A DNA stretch of 64,000 bases, from NCBI RefSeq assembly GCF_030908245.1, contig NZ_JAVFJJ010000018.1:1-64000 (forward strand). The letters are read 5' to 3'. The position numbers were made by a program, and so were the translations under genes. Position 1 is the first letter of the stretch. Every line of letters starts with the position of its first letter. Source of the stretch: Sinomonas sp. ASV322. GTDB taxonomy: Bacteria > Actinomycetota > Actinomycetes > Actinomycetales > Micrococcaceae. The notes under the pieces were generated by a model. That model saw only the letters and a program-made list of their open reading frames with translations, made no database searches and was not told the origin of the DNA. Below are positions 8,693-18,367 of the stretch, piece after piece.

Positions 8693-10093
8693 ATGAACAC
8701 CCTTGCGCGCCGAGCACTTCTCGGCGTCCTTGCCGCCGGCGGCCTCCTAGGCCTCGGCGAAGCGGCCGCAATGGCCGACAGCGCGACAGCAGCGGCCAAC
8801 CCGGTCGCGACTGTCTCCATCCCGGTGATGGCTCAGTCTTCGGCGGGACCGCCGTCGACTGGCCCAAGCCTCGTTCTCACCGCTCCTGTGAGCGTTGCCT
8901 CCAGATCCACCGCGCAGGGCACTCCCGGGGTGCCGGCGGTTTCAGTGCCGGCGGTTTCAGTGCCCGTCGTGTCGGTGCCGACCGTGTCGGTGCCGACGGT
9001 TCCCCATGTCAGCGCGCCGGTTGGGAGCGTGCCCGTTGACACGGCACCGGCTGTTGCAGGGCCCGTTGGCACGTCCTCAACGCCGTCCCCGGTCGTCGCG
9101 GCGCAGGCTTCTTCAGGCGCCGGCGGCGCTGTGAGCGGACTCGTCTCGCTGCCAATCGCGACGACACCGTTCACGTCCGTCGAGGCGACGACGACCAACG
9201 GCGACTCGGGCTCGGCAACGATCTCGTTGCCTGACCTCACCGGGCTCACCGGCACCGCCCCCGCCGTCGGACTCCCCGACCTCACCGGGCTCACCGGCAC
9301 CGCCCCCGCCGTCGGACTCCCTGACCTCATCGGGCTCACCGATGGGCTAGGTTCCCTTGCGGAAGCGCCGTCCCTCCTCACGGGTGCGCTCGCCGGCCCC
9401 GGCGCCGAATCGGCGGGGAACCCGAACCCGCTCGACGTCCTTCTCGGCCTCAACGCCCCCGTGCCGGCCGCGAGCGCCCTCTCGCTGGGGCTCCCGAGCC
9501 CCGACCTGGGCACCGGGGACCTGCTGTCGGTCCTCATGAACTCAGCGGCCCCAGGCTCGGCGACGGGTCCGAATGAAGCCGCCGGAGGACCGGCTCCGGA
9601 GCTCGTGGCGGTCTCGCCTTCGGGCACGGCTGCGAACGAACCTCCCGCAGGCGGGACAAGTGCCCGAAGCACATCCGGCTCGACCGCCCCGCTCGTCGGC
9701 TCGCTCGTCGCACCGACCAGCGGCGGCGCGTCCGGCGGCACGTCCGAGGCCCCAGCCGGCGGCGCAGCCACGGCCAACGGGGGGTCCCCGGCGGGTGCCG
9801 TGCCGAACAACGGCGGCCCGCCCGCTGGAAGCGGCAACGGCACCCCCGGCACGGGATCCGCCGCCGCCGGGCCGCAGCAGTGCCTCGCGCCGAGCTCCTT
9901 CGTCGGCGAGGGTCCACTGAACGGGCTGACCATCGAGGCGCTCGTGGCCCTCTCGGCATTCCTCGGGATCGGGCTCGGGCTGGCGCTGGGCGGGCTGTCA
10001 GCTGGCAGGCGGTCCACCGGCCGCCGTCCAGCGGACGGCCGCTCGGCCGGTGTCCGCGGCGTCAGGACGTTCCCTGCCGCAATGATGCCCTGA
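8693..10093 (+). CDS. exported repeat-containing surface protein, unknown function
   Basis: The 466-residue product begins at ATG 8693 behind TCAGGAGAATGCC. It has a twin-Arg-like basic start (MNTLARRALLGV) and a hydrophobic signal segment. The mature part is a low-complexity stalk: about five VPxVS pentads near residues 80-105, a 15-residue unit LPDLTGLTGTAPAVG repeated 2.6 times from residue 179, then Gly/Ser/Pro-rich linkers. A cysteine near residue 397, a 20-residue hydrophobic helix (ALVALSAFLGIGLGLALGGL) and an Arg-rich tail suggest a C-terminal membrane anchor without an LPxTG box. It follows its similar neighbour by 78 bp. Function is unknown; a surface spacer or adhesin stalk is one idea. 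Confidence 0.6.
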   Translation: MNTLARRALLGVLAAGGLLGLGEAAAMADSATAAANPVATVSIPVMAQSSAGPPSTGPSLVLTAPVSVASRSTAQGTPGVPAVSVPAVSVPVVSVPTVSVPTVPHVSAPVGSVPVDTAPAVAGPVGTSSTPSPVVAAQASSGAGGAVSGLVSLPIATTPFTSVEATTTNGDSGSATISLPDLTGLTGTAPAVGLPDLTGLTGTAPAVGLPDLIGLTDGLGSLAEAPSLLTGALAGPGAESAGNPNPLDVLLGLNAPVPAASALSLGLPSPDLGTGDLLSVLMNSAAPGSATGPNEAAGGPAPELVAVSPSGTAANEPPAGGTSARSTSGSTAPLVGSLVAPTSGGASGGTSEAPAGGAATANGGSPAGAVPNNGGPPAGSGNGTPGTGSAAAGPQQCLAPSSFVGEGPLNGLTIEALVALSAFLGIGLGLALGGLSAGRRSTGRRPADGRSAGVRGVRTFPAAMMP

Positions 10094-10176
10094 GACCCCG
10101 CCCGGGGAGGCCACCTAGACCAGTCGATCTGGGCAGAGCTGACTGGGATGGGGGCCTGGCCTCCCCGGGACCGGGC

Positions 10177-10215
10177 CCCCGGTGCCCGGCACACCCCGCG
10201 TGCCGGGCACCGGGG
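10177..10215 (+). terminator. 16-bp stem terminator hairpin
   Basis: CCCCGGTGCCCGGCAC (10177-10192) pairs perfectly with GTGCCGGGCACCGGGG (10200-10215) around a 7-nt loop. It sits 84 bp after the surface-protein stop and before the convergent isocitrate dehydrogenase, so it likely ends the plus-strand transcript. Confidence 0.7.
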
Positions 10216-10369
10216 AGGGCAGCAGACCAACAGAATGAGTCTCAGACAAAGGACCGAGCGACATGTACAGCATCGGCAACTGGCCAGATCCCATGTAGTG
10301 ATCAGCCGGACCCGTTAGGAGATCATCAGGGAGGAGGGATGCCAAGCCCGACCATCTGCGGGCGGACCT

Positions 10370-10402
10370 GGCTTGGCGCGGCGCTGGGGGCCGCGCCAAG
10401 CC
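10370..10402. terminator. second hairpin in the convergent gap
   Basis: GGCTTGGCGCGGC (10370-10382) and GCCGCGCCAAGCC (10390-10402) form a 13-bp stem with a 7-nt loop. The 412-bp gap 10094-10505 contains no convincing gene, only this and two neighbouring hairpins. Confidence 0.55.
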
Positions 10403-10437
10403 TGGCCGTCCGCCGGTCGATCCGCAGAAACGGCGAA

Positions 10438-10463
10438 GCCCCGCACTCGGGAGAGCGCGGGGC
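10438..10463 (-). terminator. hairpin downstream of icd
   Basis: GCCCCGC (10438-10444) pairs with GCGGGGC (10457-10463). On the minus strand it begins about 43 nt past the isocitrate dehydrogenase stop, as expected for its terminator. Confidence 0.5.
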
Positions 10464-10505
10464 GCCGCGATGGAGCCGGTGCCTCGCCAAGAGGCGGCCG
10501 GCTGA

Positions 10506-12728
10506 CTAGCCGCGCAGGCCGTCGACGATGCCGTTGAGGGTCGCCGAGGGACGCATGACGGCGTAGGTCTCCGCCTCGTCAGGGCGGTAGTAGCCGCCGA
10601 TTTCGACGGCGTGGCCCTGGACCCCGAGGAGCTCGCCCACGATGGCCTCCTCCTGGGCAGCGAGCGCCTCGGCGACGGGCGCGAACGCGGCGGCCAGGCC
10701 GGCGTCGTCCGTCTGCTCGGCGAGCTCCTTGGCCCAGTACTGCGCAAGGTAGTAATGGCTGCCCCGGTTGTCGATCGTCCCGAGCTTGCGGCCCGGGGAC
10801 TTGTTCTCGAGGAGGAACGTGCCGGTCGCGCGGTCGAGCGTGTCGGCGAGGACCTTGGCCGCCGGCAGGTTCGCCTGCTCGGCGTAGAGCTCGAGCGAGG
10901 GAACGAGCGCGAAGAACTCGCCGAGGCTGTCCCAGCGGAGGTAGTCCTCTTCGAGGAGCTGCTGGACGTGCTTCGGGGCAGAGCCGCCCGCACCCGTCTC
11001 GAAGAGGCCGCCACCCGCGATGAGCGGGACGACCGAGAGCATCTTGGCGCTCGTGCCGAGCTCGAGGATCGGGAACAGGTCAGTGAGGTAGTCGCGGAGC
11101 ACGTTTCCCGTGACGGAGATCGTGTCCTCGCCGCGGCGGATGCGCTCCACCGTGAACTTCGTGGCTTCTTCCGGGGAGAGGATCTCGATCTGGAGGCCCT
11201 CGGTGTCGTGGTCGTTGAGGTACTCGCGCACCTTCGCGATGAGGTTGCGGTCGTGAGCGCGCGTCTCGTCGAGCCAGAACACGGCCGGCGTCTTGGACGC
11301 GCGGGCACGCGTGACGGCGAGCTTGACCCAGTCGCGAATCGGCACGTCCTTGGCCTGGCATGCGCGCCAGATGTCGCCCTGCGCGACCTCGTGCTCGATG
11401 AGCACGTTGTCCGCGCCGTCGACGATCTGGACGCGGCCGGCGGCAGGGATCTCGAACGTCTTGTCGTGGCTGCCGTATTCCTCCGCAGCCTGCGCCATGA
11501 GGCCCACGTTCGGGACGGTGCCCATCGTCGTGGGGTCGTAGGCGCCGTGCGCGCGGCAGTCCTCGATGACGGCCTGGTAGACGCCCGCGTAGGAGGAGTC
11601 CGGGAGGACCGCGAGGGTGTCGTGTTCCTGGCCGTCCGGGCCCCACATGTGGCCGCCGAGGCGGATCATGGCCGGCATCGACGCGTCGACGATGACGTCC
11701 GAGGGGACGTGCAGGTTCGTGATGCCCTTGTCCGAGTTCACCATGGCGATCTCGGGGCCCTCGGCGAGGCCCTTCGCGACGAGCGCCGTGACGCCCTCGC
11801 GGACGTCCTCGGGGAGCTCGTCGAGGCCGTTGAGGATCGAAGCGAGGCCGTTGTTCGGGCTCAGGCCGGCGGCAGCGAGCTGCTTGCCGTACGTGGAGAA
11901 GAGCTCGGAGAAGTAGGCCCTGACCACGTGGCCGAAGATGATCGGGTCCGAGACCTTCATCATGGTCGCCTTGAGGTGGGCCGAGAAGAGGACGCCCTCC
12001 TCCTTGGCCCGCTCGACCTGCTCGGCGAGGAACGCGTCGAGGGCGGCGGCGCTCAGGAACGTGCCATCGATGACCTCGCCCGCGAGGACCTTGAGGCCCT
12101 TCTTGAGGTCCTTGACGGTGCCGTCCTCGAGGACGAGCTGGATCGTGAGCGTGTCGTCCTTCGGGATCACGACCGACTTCTCGTTGTGCCGAAAATCACC
12201 GGCGGCCATGGTCGCGACGTTGGTCTTCGAGGCGGGGGACCATGTGCCCATCGAGTGCGGGTTCTTGCGCGCGTAGTTCTTGACCGAGAGCGGCGCGCGG
12301 CGGTCCGAGTTGCCCTCGCGGAGCACCGGGTTGACGGCGGAACCCTTGATCTTGTCGTAGCGCGAGCGGATGTCTGTCTCCTCGTCGGAGGCGGGGTTGT
12401 CCGGGTAGTCCGGAACCGCGTAGCCCTGCGACTGGAGCTCGGCGATCGCGGCCTTGAGCTGCGGGATCGACGCCGAAATGTTCGGGAGCTTGATGATGTT
12501 GGCCTCGGGGCGCTTCGCGAGCTCGCCGAGCTCGGCGAGGGCGTCCGCCGTGCGCTGCTCCTCCGCGAGGTAATCGCCGAACGTGGCGATGATGCGGCCC
12601 GAGAGGGAGATGTCGCGGGTCTGCACGTCAACGCCCGCCGTCGAGGCGAAGGCCTGGATGATCGGAAGGAACGAGTGGGTCGCCAGCATGGGCGCCTCGT
12701 CCGTGTGGGTATAGATGATCGTGGCCAT
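10506..12728 (-). CDS. icd: NADP-dependent isocitrate dehydrogenase, monomeric type
   Basis: The 740-residue protein has the length and sequence style of the monomeric IDH family (family-typical start [20 protein letters not shown], then [17 protein letters not shown] and EGNSDRRAP). It converts isocitrate to 2-oxoglutarate with NADP in the TCA cycle and is a main NADPH source. The start at 12728 is set by GGGAGG in front of ATG and by family conservation; the open frame extends 23 codons further upstream but without family sequence. Monomeric IDH is common in corynebacteria and Micrococcaceae. The gene is divergent from the secreted sialidase-like gene. Confidence 0.95.
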   Translation of the reverse strand: MATIIYTHTDEAPMLATHSFLPIIQAFASTAGVDVQTRDISLSGRIIATFGDYLAEEQRTADALAELGELAKRPEANIIKLPNISASIPQLKAAIAELQSQGYAVPDYPDNPASDEETDIRSRYDKIKGSAVNPVLREGNSDRRAPLSVKNYARKNPHSMGTWSPASKTNVATMAAGDFRHNEKSVVIPKDDTLTIQLVLEDGTVKDLKKGLKVLAGEVIDGTFLSAAALDAFLAEQVERAKEEGVLFSAHLKATMMKVSDPIIFGHVVRAYFSELFSTYGKQLAAAGLSPNNGLASILNGLDELPEDVREGVTALVAKGLAEGPEIAMVNSDKGITNLHVPSDVIVDASMPAMIRLGGHMWGPDGQEHDTLAVLPDSSYAGVYQAVIEDCRAHGAYDPTTMGTVPNVGLMAQAAEEYGSHDKTFEIPAAGRVQIVDGADNVLIEHEVAQGDIWRACQAKDVPIRDWVKLAVTRARASKTPAVFWLDETRAHDRNLIAKVREYLNDHDTEGLQIEILSPEEATKFTVERIRRGEDTISVTGNVLRDYLTDLFPILELGTSAKMLSVVPLIAGGGLFETGAGGSAPKHVQQLLEEDYLRWDSLGEFFALVPSLELYAEQANLPAAKVLADTLDRATGTFLLENKSPGRKLGTIDNRGSHYYLAQYWAKELAEQTDDAGLAAAFAPVAEALAAQEEAIVGELLGVQGHAVEIGGYYRPDEAETYAVMRPSATLNGIVDGLRG

Positions 12729-12945
12729 GGGTGGCGCCTCCCTGGAGGTCAGCAGACCGCGACGACGGTGTGCGTCAGCGTTCGCCGCAGCATGCATGCG
12801 TGATGCTATGTCAACGTCCTTAACTTACCGGTTCCCAGGGCGTGGCGCGGTTCGTGACAGATTCCCCGTCGCAGGGCGCGCGGATTCGGGCCCGTGAGTC
12901 GTTGTCGGCCGGCCAGCACCGGCCCTACCCTTGTGCGTGTTCCGT

Positions 12946-13003
12946 CCTCCGCCCCGCCGAGGGGCGGAGGAGCACTTTGGTTCGGCGGTTTCGCGCCGCC
13001 GAA
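12946..13003. other. two perfect hairpins in the icd/sialidase divergent gap
   Basis: The 412-bp gap between divergent starts (12729-13140) holds no convincing gene. It contains a 10-bp stem (CCTCCGCCCC 12946-12955 with GGGGCGGAGG 12961-12970) and then an 8-bp stem (TTCGGCGG 12981-12988 with CCGCCGAA 12996-13003). They may be leader structures of the downstream secreted-protein mRNA or an unrelated terminator. I found no riboswitch consensus here. Confidence 0.5.
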
Positions 13004-13140
13004 GCGGCGTGTTGTCGGTGCTGCTGAGGACGCCGGCATCGGGCCGCACACAGCCTGCCTGTGCTCCGCACGGGCGGCACCCTCCGCCGTCGTCCGTGTG
13101 CGAGCGGCGGCCCCGTGGTCCCCATGAGGAGCATCCCCAG

Positions 13141-15024
13141 ATGTCAATCCGTCCGTCCCTCGGGCGTTCCCTCGCGGTCGTGCTAGCCCTGACCGGGCCG
13201 CGCACCCCGCGATCAGGACGCCTGTCCCTGCGTTCGAGAAGCGTTGTCGCGCTGGCCGCGGCGTCGGCCATCGCGCTCGCCGCGGCACCCGCCGTCAGCT
13301 CGGCCCCCATCAGCTCTCCCACTACCGGTGACGCCATCGTCACGTCCGGGAGCCCAGCCGTCCCGTTCCCCCAGAACAAGCAGAACGAGCCGTCGATCGC
13401 GCGCGACCCCATCTCGGGAACCCTGATCGCGGGCGTCAATGACGAGATCGACCTCGCTCCGTGTGTCCAGCGCGCCAGCGGGGCCGGGTCCTGTCCGTTC
13501 ACCCCCGGAGTCGGCCTGAGCGGGGTCTATTTCTCGACGGACAACGGCGCGTCCTGGAAGCAGCCCACCTACGCGGGATTCTCGGCTCGCAGCGGCACCG
13601 GCAAGGCGGGAGGCCCGATCGGGACCCTGCCCAACTTCGCCGAGGCCGGGCTCGTGTCCGGCGGCGACCCCATCGTGTCCGTCGGACCCCGGCCGGACGC
13701 CCAGGGACACTTCTCGTGGAGCAACGGAAGCCGGTACTACTACTCGAACCTGACGGGCAACTTCCCGGGGACGAGCACCCTCGTGACGCCCAATTTCGCC
13801 GTGGCCGTTTCCCACACTGACGACGTCAAGGGCGCCGTCGCGGGCCACAACGCCGCGTGGAGCGCGCCGTCTATCGCGAGCGGGCGCCTCAACCCCGTGC
13901 TGTTCGACGACAAGAGCAGCATGTGGACCGACAACGCCGCCTCGAGCCCCTTCTTCGGGCGGGTCTACGTTTCTTGGACCGCGTTCCGCGCGGCCAACAA
14001 CACGCACACCCCGTCCGAGCCGGAGCCCATCTTGGCGGCCTTCTCGGATGACGGCGGCGACACGTGGTCGCAGCCCGCGCAGGTTAGCCCGGCCCACGAC
14101 AGCGCCCACAACGGCGGTCGGCAGGGCTCGACGATCCGCACCGACTCCAAGGGCAACGTCTTCCTGTTCTTCGAAGGCACGGTCGGGACCCAGAGCGTGC
14201 AGATGATGGCCGTCTCGGATAACGGCGGCCGCCAGTTCAGCACGCCGCGGCCGGTCGCTGACGTGGCCGACGTCGGCGTGCTCGACGCGTTTGCGAACAG
14301 GTTCACGTTCGACGGCTTCGCAGGCGCGCGGACCAACAGCTTCCCGAGCGTGGACATCGCGAACGGCGCGCCGTCCGGACAGGGAGCGAGCGACCGGATC
14401 CTGCTGGGCTGGAGCGACGCGCGGAACGGCCTCGGGCACGAGGAGGCGCTCCTGCAGACGTCTGCCGACGGCGGCGCAAGCTGGTCGACGCCGGTGTCTG
14501 TGCAGGCCCGCGGCGACCGGCCCGATTTCACCGCCGTGGCCATCAGCCCGGACGGCCGGACCGCCTACGCGGTGTATGACGCGTTCCACGCCGTCTACAC
14601 CGACCTGAGCGCGCCCCGGCCCATGGAGGGCGTCGTCGTCGCCCTCAATGGCGATCTCAGCGGCCCGGTGTCGATGCTGCACCGCGGAGTCAGCGGAGAC
14701 GCCCGCGCGGCGTCCTCGAACAGCCTCGTGAGCGAGTTCATCGGCGACTACAACTCGGCCGTCGCGAGCAACACCGCGGTCTACCCCGTGTGGAACGACG
14801 TGCGCAACGGCGACAACTGCAACGCCGTGGACGCCTACCGCACGGCCCTCCGGACGCCGTCGGGCTCGGCCGCCAACGCGTCGAGCGGCACCGATTGGGG
14901 CGAGGACAGCTCCACGGCGGCGAGCACCGACACGACGCCGCCTCGGCCGTTCCCGCCCGCGGCCTGCGGCGCAGGTTCGCGGTTCGGGAACTCCGACATC
15001 TACTCGGGAGTGTTCAGCCGCTAG
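13141..15024 (+). CDS. secreted Asp-box (BNR) repeat protein, sialidase-like
   Basis: The 627-residue protein has a long N-terminal export signal ending near APAVSSAPIS. It contains at least four Asp-box motifs: STDNGASW near residue 132, SDDGGDTW near 302, SDNGGRQF near 359 and SADGGASW near 441. These mark a six-bladed beta-propeller as in exo-alpha-sialidases and related glycoside hydrolases. The sialidase FRIP arginine motif was not clearly found, so enzymatic activity is uncertain and a sugar-binding propeller is an alternative. The chosen ATG at 13141 follows GAGGAG with a long spacer; the frame stays open further upstream, so the start is tentative. Confidence 0.72.
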   Translation: MSIRPSLGRSLAVVLALTGPRTPRSGRLSLRSRSVVALAAASAIALAAAPAVSSAPISSPTTGDAIVTSGSPAVPFPQNKQNEPSIARDPISGTLIAGVNDEIDLAPCVQRASGAGSCPFTPGVGLSGVYFSTDNGASWKQPTYAGFSARSGTGKAGGPIGTLPNFAEAGLVSGGDPIVSVGPRPDAQGHFSWSNGSRYYYSNLTGNFPGTSTLVTPNFAVAVSHTDDVKGAVAGHNAAWSAPSIASGRLNPVLFDDKSSMWTDNAASSPFFGRVYVSWTAFRAANNTHTPSEPEPILAAFSDDGGDTWSQPAQVSPAHDSAHNGGRQGSTIRTDSKGNVFLFFEGTVGTQSVQMMAVSDNGGRQFSTPRPVADVADVGVLDAFANRFTFDGFAGARTNSFPSVDIANGAPSGQGASDRILLGWSDARNGLGHEEALLQTSADGGASWSTPVSVQARGDRPDFTAVAISPDGRTAYAVYDAFHAVYTDLSAPRPMEGVVVALNGDLSGPVSMLHRGVSGDARAASSNSLVSEFIGDYNSAVASNTAVYPVWNDVRNGDNCNAVDAYRTALRTPSGSAANASSGTDWGEDSSTAASTDTTPPRPFPPAACGAGSRFGNSDIYSGVFSR

Positions 15025-15053
15025 GCAGCACTCGGGCGCCTCGTCACCGCTCT

Positions 15054-15089
15054 CGCGGCTCCACGGTCCGGATGGACCTTGGAGCCGCG
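15054..15089. terminator. bidirectional terminator hairpin
   Basis: CGCGGCTCCA (15054-15063) and TGGAGCCGCG (15080-15089) form a 10-bp stem enclosing a further GGTCC/GGACC stem. It lies between the convergent sialidase-like gene and the MacB-like permease and could serve both. Confidence 0.7.
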
Positions 15090-15115
15090 ATTGCGTGCCG
15101 GAAACGCATTGGCTT

Positions 15116-16357
15116 CTAGCGGTGCAGGGCTTCCAGAGGAGGGACTCGGGCAGCGCGGATGGCGGGGTAGAGACCAGCGAGCGCACCGGTGACGGTCCCG
15201 ATGAGGGGCGCAGTGAGGGTGACGGCTGGGTCGAGGATCGCGGTCCATTGCAAAAGAAGGGCCACACAGAGAATGGCGGCCACGGCCAGCGCCGTTCCAA
15301 CAAGTCCCCCGAGCGTGCCGACGAGGATTGCCTCGGCGAGGAACTGCACATAGACGTCGCGGGGTCGTGCGCCCAATGCGCGGCGCAGACCGATCTCGCC
15401 AGTGCGCTCGACGACTGCGACGAGCGTCGTATTGGCGATGCCAACCCCGCCGATCAGAAGCGTGAGCGCGGAAAGCGAGAAGAACACGGGGTTCAGCGCG
15501 GCGAACACGCTTTCCTCTACTGCGCGGTCGGTGCGCGGTGGGTTGACGCGGAGCAGCTCGGGTCGGTCCGGCCGCAAGGCCACAGGCAGCTGGCGGGCCA
15601 CTTGATCGGCAGCCCCGAGCTCGGTGGCCACGAGCATGGCCGCGGCACCGGTGGACGAGGGCTGACCATGGGCTGCGCGCGCAGTGGTGTCGGGGATGAA
15701 GACTGCTGACAGCGCTCCGGCCTGTCGTTTCACGTCGTCGATAATCCCTACCACGGTGTAGGAGGCTCCGTGAAGGAACACGGTCGGTCTCAGGGCGGCA
15801 GAGGTCACACCGAGCTGCGCGGCAGCGTCCTTGCCGAGGACGGCGACACGAGTCTCGCGGGCCTGGTCGAAACGATTGAACAGTGTTCCGGAGGAGGTGT
15901 GGGCTCCGAGCGCCTCGAGGTATCCGGGGGAGGCGGCGTAGACGCCGAGCTGCCGTGGCATGACGCGGGGGTCGAGCGTCGTAGTAACATCGGCCGGCCC
16001 TCCAGGTAGAGGCCACGACACCCCTGCGGCGGTGACCCCACGCAGGCTGCCGACGACCTGGTCCGCGTCGGCAGGGAACGAGGCCAGGGTGCCGTCGAGG
16101 CTCGCTGGGCCGACATCGTCGACGGTGACTTCGGTGGCCCGGAGCACCGAGAAGGTACCGGTGATCTGCGCGGCGGCCATGCCGGTGAGGCCAAGCACGA
16201 CGACGAACGCCCCGACACCGAGAAGGGTGCCCAACATGGTCATCACAGTGCGTCCCGGCCGGACTGTGAGGCTGTTCAGGGACTCTGGCAGCAGGTCGCG
16301 CCAGGCCAGCCGGGTTCTCACCACGGGCGGGCGCACCAAGGGCTTCTTCCACCTCAC
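15116..16357 (-). CDS. MacB/FtsX-type ABC transporter permease
   Basis: This 413-residue protein has one N-terminal transmembrane helix (about residues 38-65), a large extracellular domain (about 70-290) and three C-terminal helices. The C-terminal part reads SALTLLIGGVGIANTTLVAV and GEIGLRRALGARPRDV, the hallmark of MacB/FtsX permeases. Such proteins do not import; they couple ATP hydrolysis to export or mechanotransmission across the envelope. It is the last gene of a four-gene cassette, 16 bp after its ATPase. Confidence 0.88.
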   Translation of the reverse strand: MRWKKPLVRPPVVRTRLAWRDLLPESLNSLTVRPGRTVMTMLGTLLGVGAFVVVLGLTGMAAAQITGTFSVLRATEVTVDDVGPASLDGTLASFPADADQVVGSLRGVTAAGVSWPLPGGPADVTTTLDPRVMPRQLGVYAASPGYLEALGAHTSSGTLFNRFDQARETRVAVLGKDAAAQLGVTSAALRPTVFLHGASYTVVGIIDDVKRQAGALSAVFIPDTTARAAHGQPSSTGAAAMLVATELGAADQVARQLPVALRPDRPELLRVNPPRTDRAVEESVFAALNPVFFSLSALTLLIGGVGIANTTLVAVVERTGEIGLRRALGARPRDVYVQFLAEAILVGTLGGLVGTALAVAAILCVALLLQWTAILDPAVTLTAPLIGTVTGALAGLYPAIRAARVPPLEALHR

Positions 16358-16373
16358 TGGGTGGCCCTCCTTG

Positions 16374-17096
16374 TCATGGGCTGGCTTCGGGGAACAGCCG
16401 CCCGTCGCGCAGGATGACGCGCCGCTCGGCCCGCGCCGCTGTCGCCTGGTCGTGGGTGATCACGATGACCGTGACTCCCTGCGCGTGCAACTCGTCAATC
16501 TGGTCCAGGACCGCAGAGGCGGTGGCGGAGTCGAGGTTCCCCGTCGGCTCGTCGCAGAGCAGGATGCTGGGTTCTCCGACGAGGGCGCGGGCGATCGCCA
16601 CACGCTGCTGTTCGCCCCCGGAGAGGGTCGACGCCAGCGCGTCGGCCTTCGCTCCGAGCCCCACCCGATCCAGGGCGGCCTGCGCGGCGGAGAGGCGCTG
16701 GCTGGCCCGCGCGCGGGTGTAGAGCAGACCGAGGGCCGCGTTCTCGGACGCCGTGTAGTGCTTCAGGAGCTGGAAGTCTTGGAACACGAAGCCGATCCGG
16801 CGTCCGCGCAGGGCGGTTCGTTCACGCTCGGCCAGCCCACCCGTGTCCACGCCGCCGAGCAGGTAGTCGCCTCCGCTGGGCACGTCGAGCAGGCCCAGGA
16901 GGCTAAGCAGCGTGGACTTCCCCGACCCCGATGGGCCGAGCACCGCCAGATACTCGCCCGCCCAGACCGTCAGGTCGACGGGCCCGAGGGCCCGGACCCG
17001 CGGCGGGCCGGCGTGCACCTTGGCAAGGCCCTGCGTCTGGATGACCGGCACCAGACGGTCCTTCTCCGACGACTGCGATGTCCTTCCGGGAATCAT
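16374..17096 (-). CDS. ABC transporter ATP-binding protein, MacB/LolD type
   Basis: The 240-residue single ABC ATPase has Walker [10 protein letters not shown] (about residues 54-62), signature [15 protein letters not shown], and Walker B ILLCDEPTGNLDS, the last being typical of the LolD/MacB/FtsE group. Its ATG overlaps the stop of the adaptor gene (ATGA at 17093-17096), so translation is coupled. It energises the MacB-like permease downstream. Confidence 0.9.
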   Translation of the reverse strand: MIPGRTSQSSEKDRLVPVIQTQGLAKVHAGPPRVRALGPVDLTVWAGEYLAVLGPSGSGKSTLLSLLGLLDVPSGGDYLLGGVDTGGLAERERTALRGRRIGFVFQDFQLLKHYTASENAALGLLYTRARASQRLSAAQAALDRVGLGAKADALASTLSGGEQQRVAIARALVGEPSILLCDEPTGNLDSATASAVLDQIDELHAQGVTVIVITHDQATAARAERRVILRDGRLFPEASP

Positions 17097-18367
17097 CCGG
17101 TGACGACCCTGTCCCCAGCGTGGAGCGTCCCGCCTTCGTGCGGGGTCACCTCGACGAGTCCCTCGCTGATCATCCCGGTGCGCACCTTCACCGTGGTGCG
17201 GGTCCCGTCGCCGGCAAGAACGACGACGGACGTGTCCCCGGATGCCTCGCTCACGACGGCGGAGGAGGGGACCGTGAGCACCGGCCCGTCAGTGGCGGCC
17301 CCAACGATCTGGGCTCTCACGCTCAGCCCGAGCCAACTGAGGTCCAGCGGCTTCTCCGGGGCCACGAGCACCGGGTATCCGGTCCGGGCGCCTGTCCCTT
17401 GTCCGGGGTTCAGGCCCGCTCCCGTGCCCCCGCCTCCCAGGTTGCCTTGGGCTCCCGTGGTCCCGCCCTGATCGGGCCGGGCGTTCTGGCCGGCGCCGGA
17501 GGTGAACGCGCCGACCTCCTTCACGACGCCGTCCATCTGCCGGCCGGCGATGTCGTCGGTGATGAGCACCCTCTGACCGGCCTTGATCCCACCCTGTTCG
17601 CCGGAAGGGACCATCGCCTGGACCATGAGCGCCCCGGTATTCAGCTCGATGAGGGGGTCCGTGTCCGTTTCCAGCGGCGCGCCGCTCGCGGCGGGCACGC
17701 TCGCGATAGTGGCCGGCAGGATGGGGACAAAGGACAGCTCGGACAGCGGAACGATGGTCGCGTTTCCGCTGCCCGATGTCGTGTACCCGGCCCTCGCGTA
17801 GAGCCGTGCGACGGCATTCTGCGTCCTCCAGTCGAAGACCCCGGTGACCAAATCGGAGGACAGATCGCCAGTGGCTGCCAAGGCCTTCTGCAATTGCCGG
17901 ACATCCTGCCCCTCGATCCCGCGTCCGAGATCGCGGTACGCGGGCACCTCCCCGGTCATGGCGAAGAGTGGCCGTCCCGAGATCTCCAGCACGACCTGCC
18001 CAGATTCAACGCCCGCCCCCTTCGACAGGGGCCTGCCGGTCACCACCCGCCGCCCCGACGACCCCGCTGTCAGCGATCGGACCTTGAACGTGGCGGGCGC
18101 CTCGACGATGGCCCGGACGGCGACGGTCTGCGCGAGCGGCATGCTGCGGACCTCCGCCGTGAGGACCCTCGGTGGCGGCGGGGACAGCTCCGACGCCAAC
18201 TGGGCGGGAGACTTGACGGACCATGACGCCACGAGCCCACCCACGGCCAGCACCGCGGCGGCCACGGCCACTGCGAGCAGCGCCCGCTGCCTTCGCACCG
18301 TGCGGCTCAACGAGCGGAACCCTTCCTCACGTGGAAGGACCATCTCCTGCCCCTCGGGAATAGTCAT
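17093..18367 (-). CDS. membrane-fusion/adaptor protein with peptidoglycan-binding-like insert
   Basis: The 424-residue protein has one N-terminal transmembrane helix (about residues 29-50) and an extracytoplasmic HlyD/RND-adaptor-like body ending in a small beta domain. An inserted segment near residues 155-195 (GIEGQDVRQLQKALAATGDL, then FDWRTQNAVARLY) resembles a PG_binding_1 domain and could tether the complex to the wall. A Gly-rich loop lies near residues 315-340. Its start overlaps the stop of the lipoprotein gene (ATGA at 18364-18367). With the ATPase and permease it should form a tripartite exporter. Confidence 0.8.
   Translation of the reverse strand: MTIPEGQEMVLPREEGFRSLSRTVRRQRALLAVAVAAAVLAVGGLVASWSVKSPAQLASELSPPPPRVLTAEVRSMPLAQTVAVRAIVEAPATFKVRSLTAGSSGRRVVTGRPLSKGAGVESGQVVLEISGRPLFAMTGEVPAYRDLGRGIEGQDVRQLQKALAATGDLSSDLVTGVFDWRTQNAVARLYARAGYTTSGSGNATIVPLSELSFVPILPATIASVPAASGAPLETDTDPLIELNTGALMVQAMVPSGEQGGIKAGQRVLITDDIAGRQMDGVVKEVGAFTSGAGQNARPDQGGTTGAQGNLGGGGTGAGLNPGQGTGARTGYPVLVAPEKPLDLSWLGLSVRAQIVGAATDGPVLTVPSSAVVSEASGDTSVVVLAGDGTRTTVKVRTGMISEGLVEVTPHEGGTLHAGDRVVTG

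Noticed and set aside
10611-12803. A 730-codon open frame on the plus strand opposite icd
   Set aside because: Shadow of the isocitrate dehydrogenase codons; no recognisable motif and no ribosome site.
12729-13140. Riboswitch or tRNA in the icd/sialidase gap
   Set aside because: Two hairpins are visible, but no cloverleaf, conserved tRNA TTC loop or riboswitch core could be found.
13213-15444. A 743-codon minus-strand frame across the sialidase-like gene
   Set aside because: Opposite a protein with signal peptide and four Asp boxes; the minus frame has Arg/Ala noise only.
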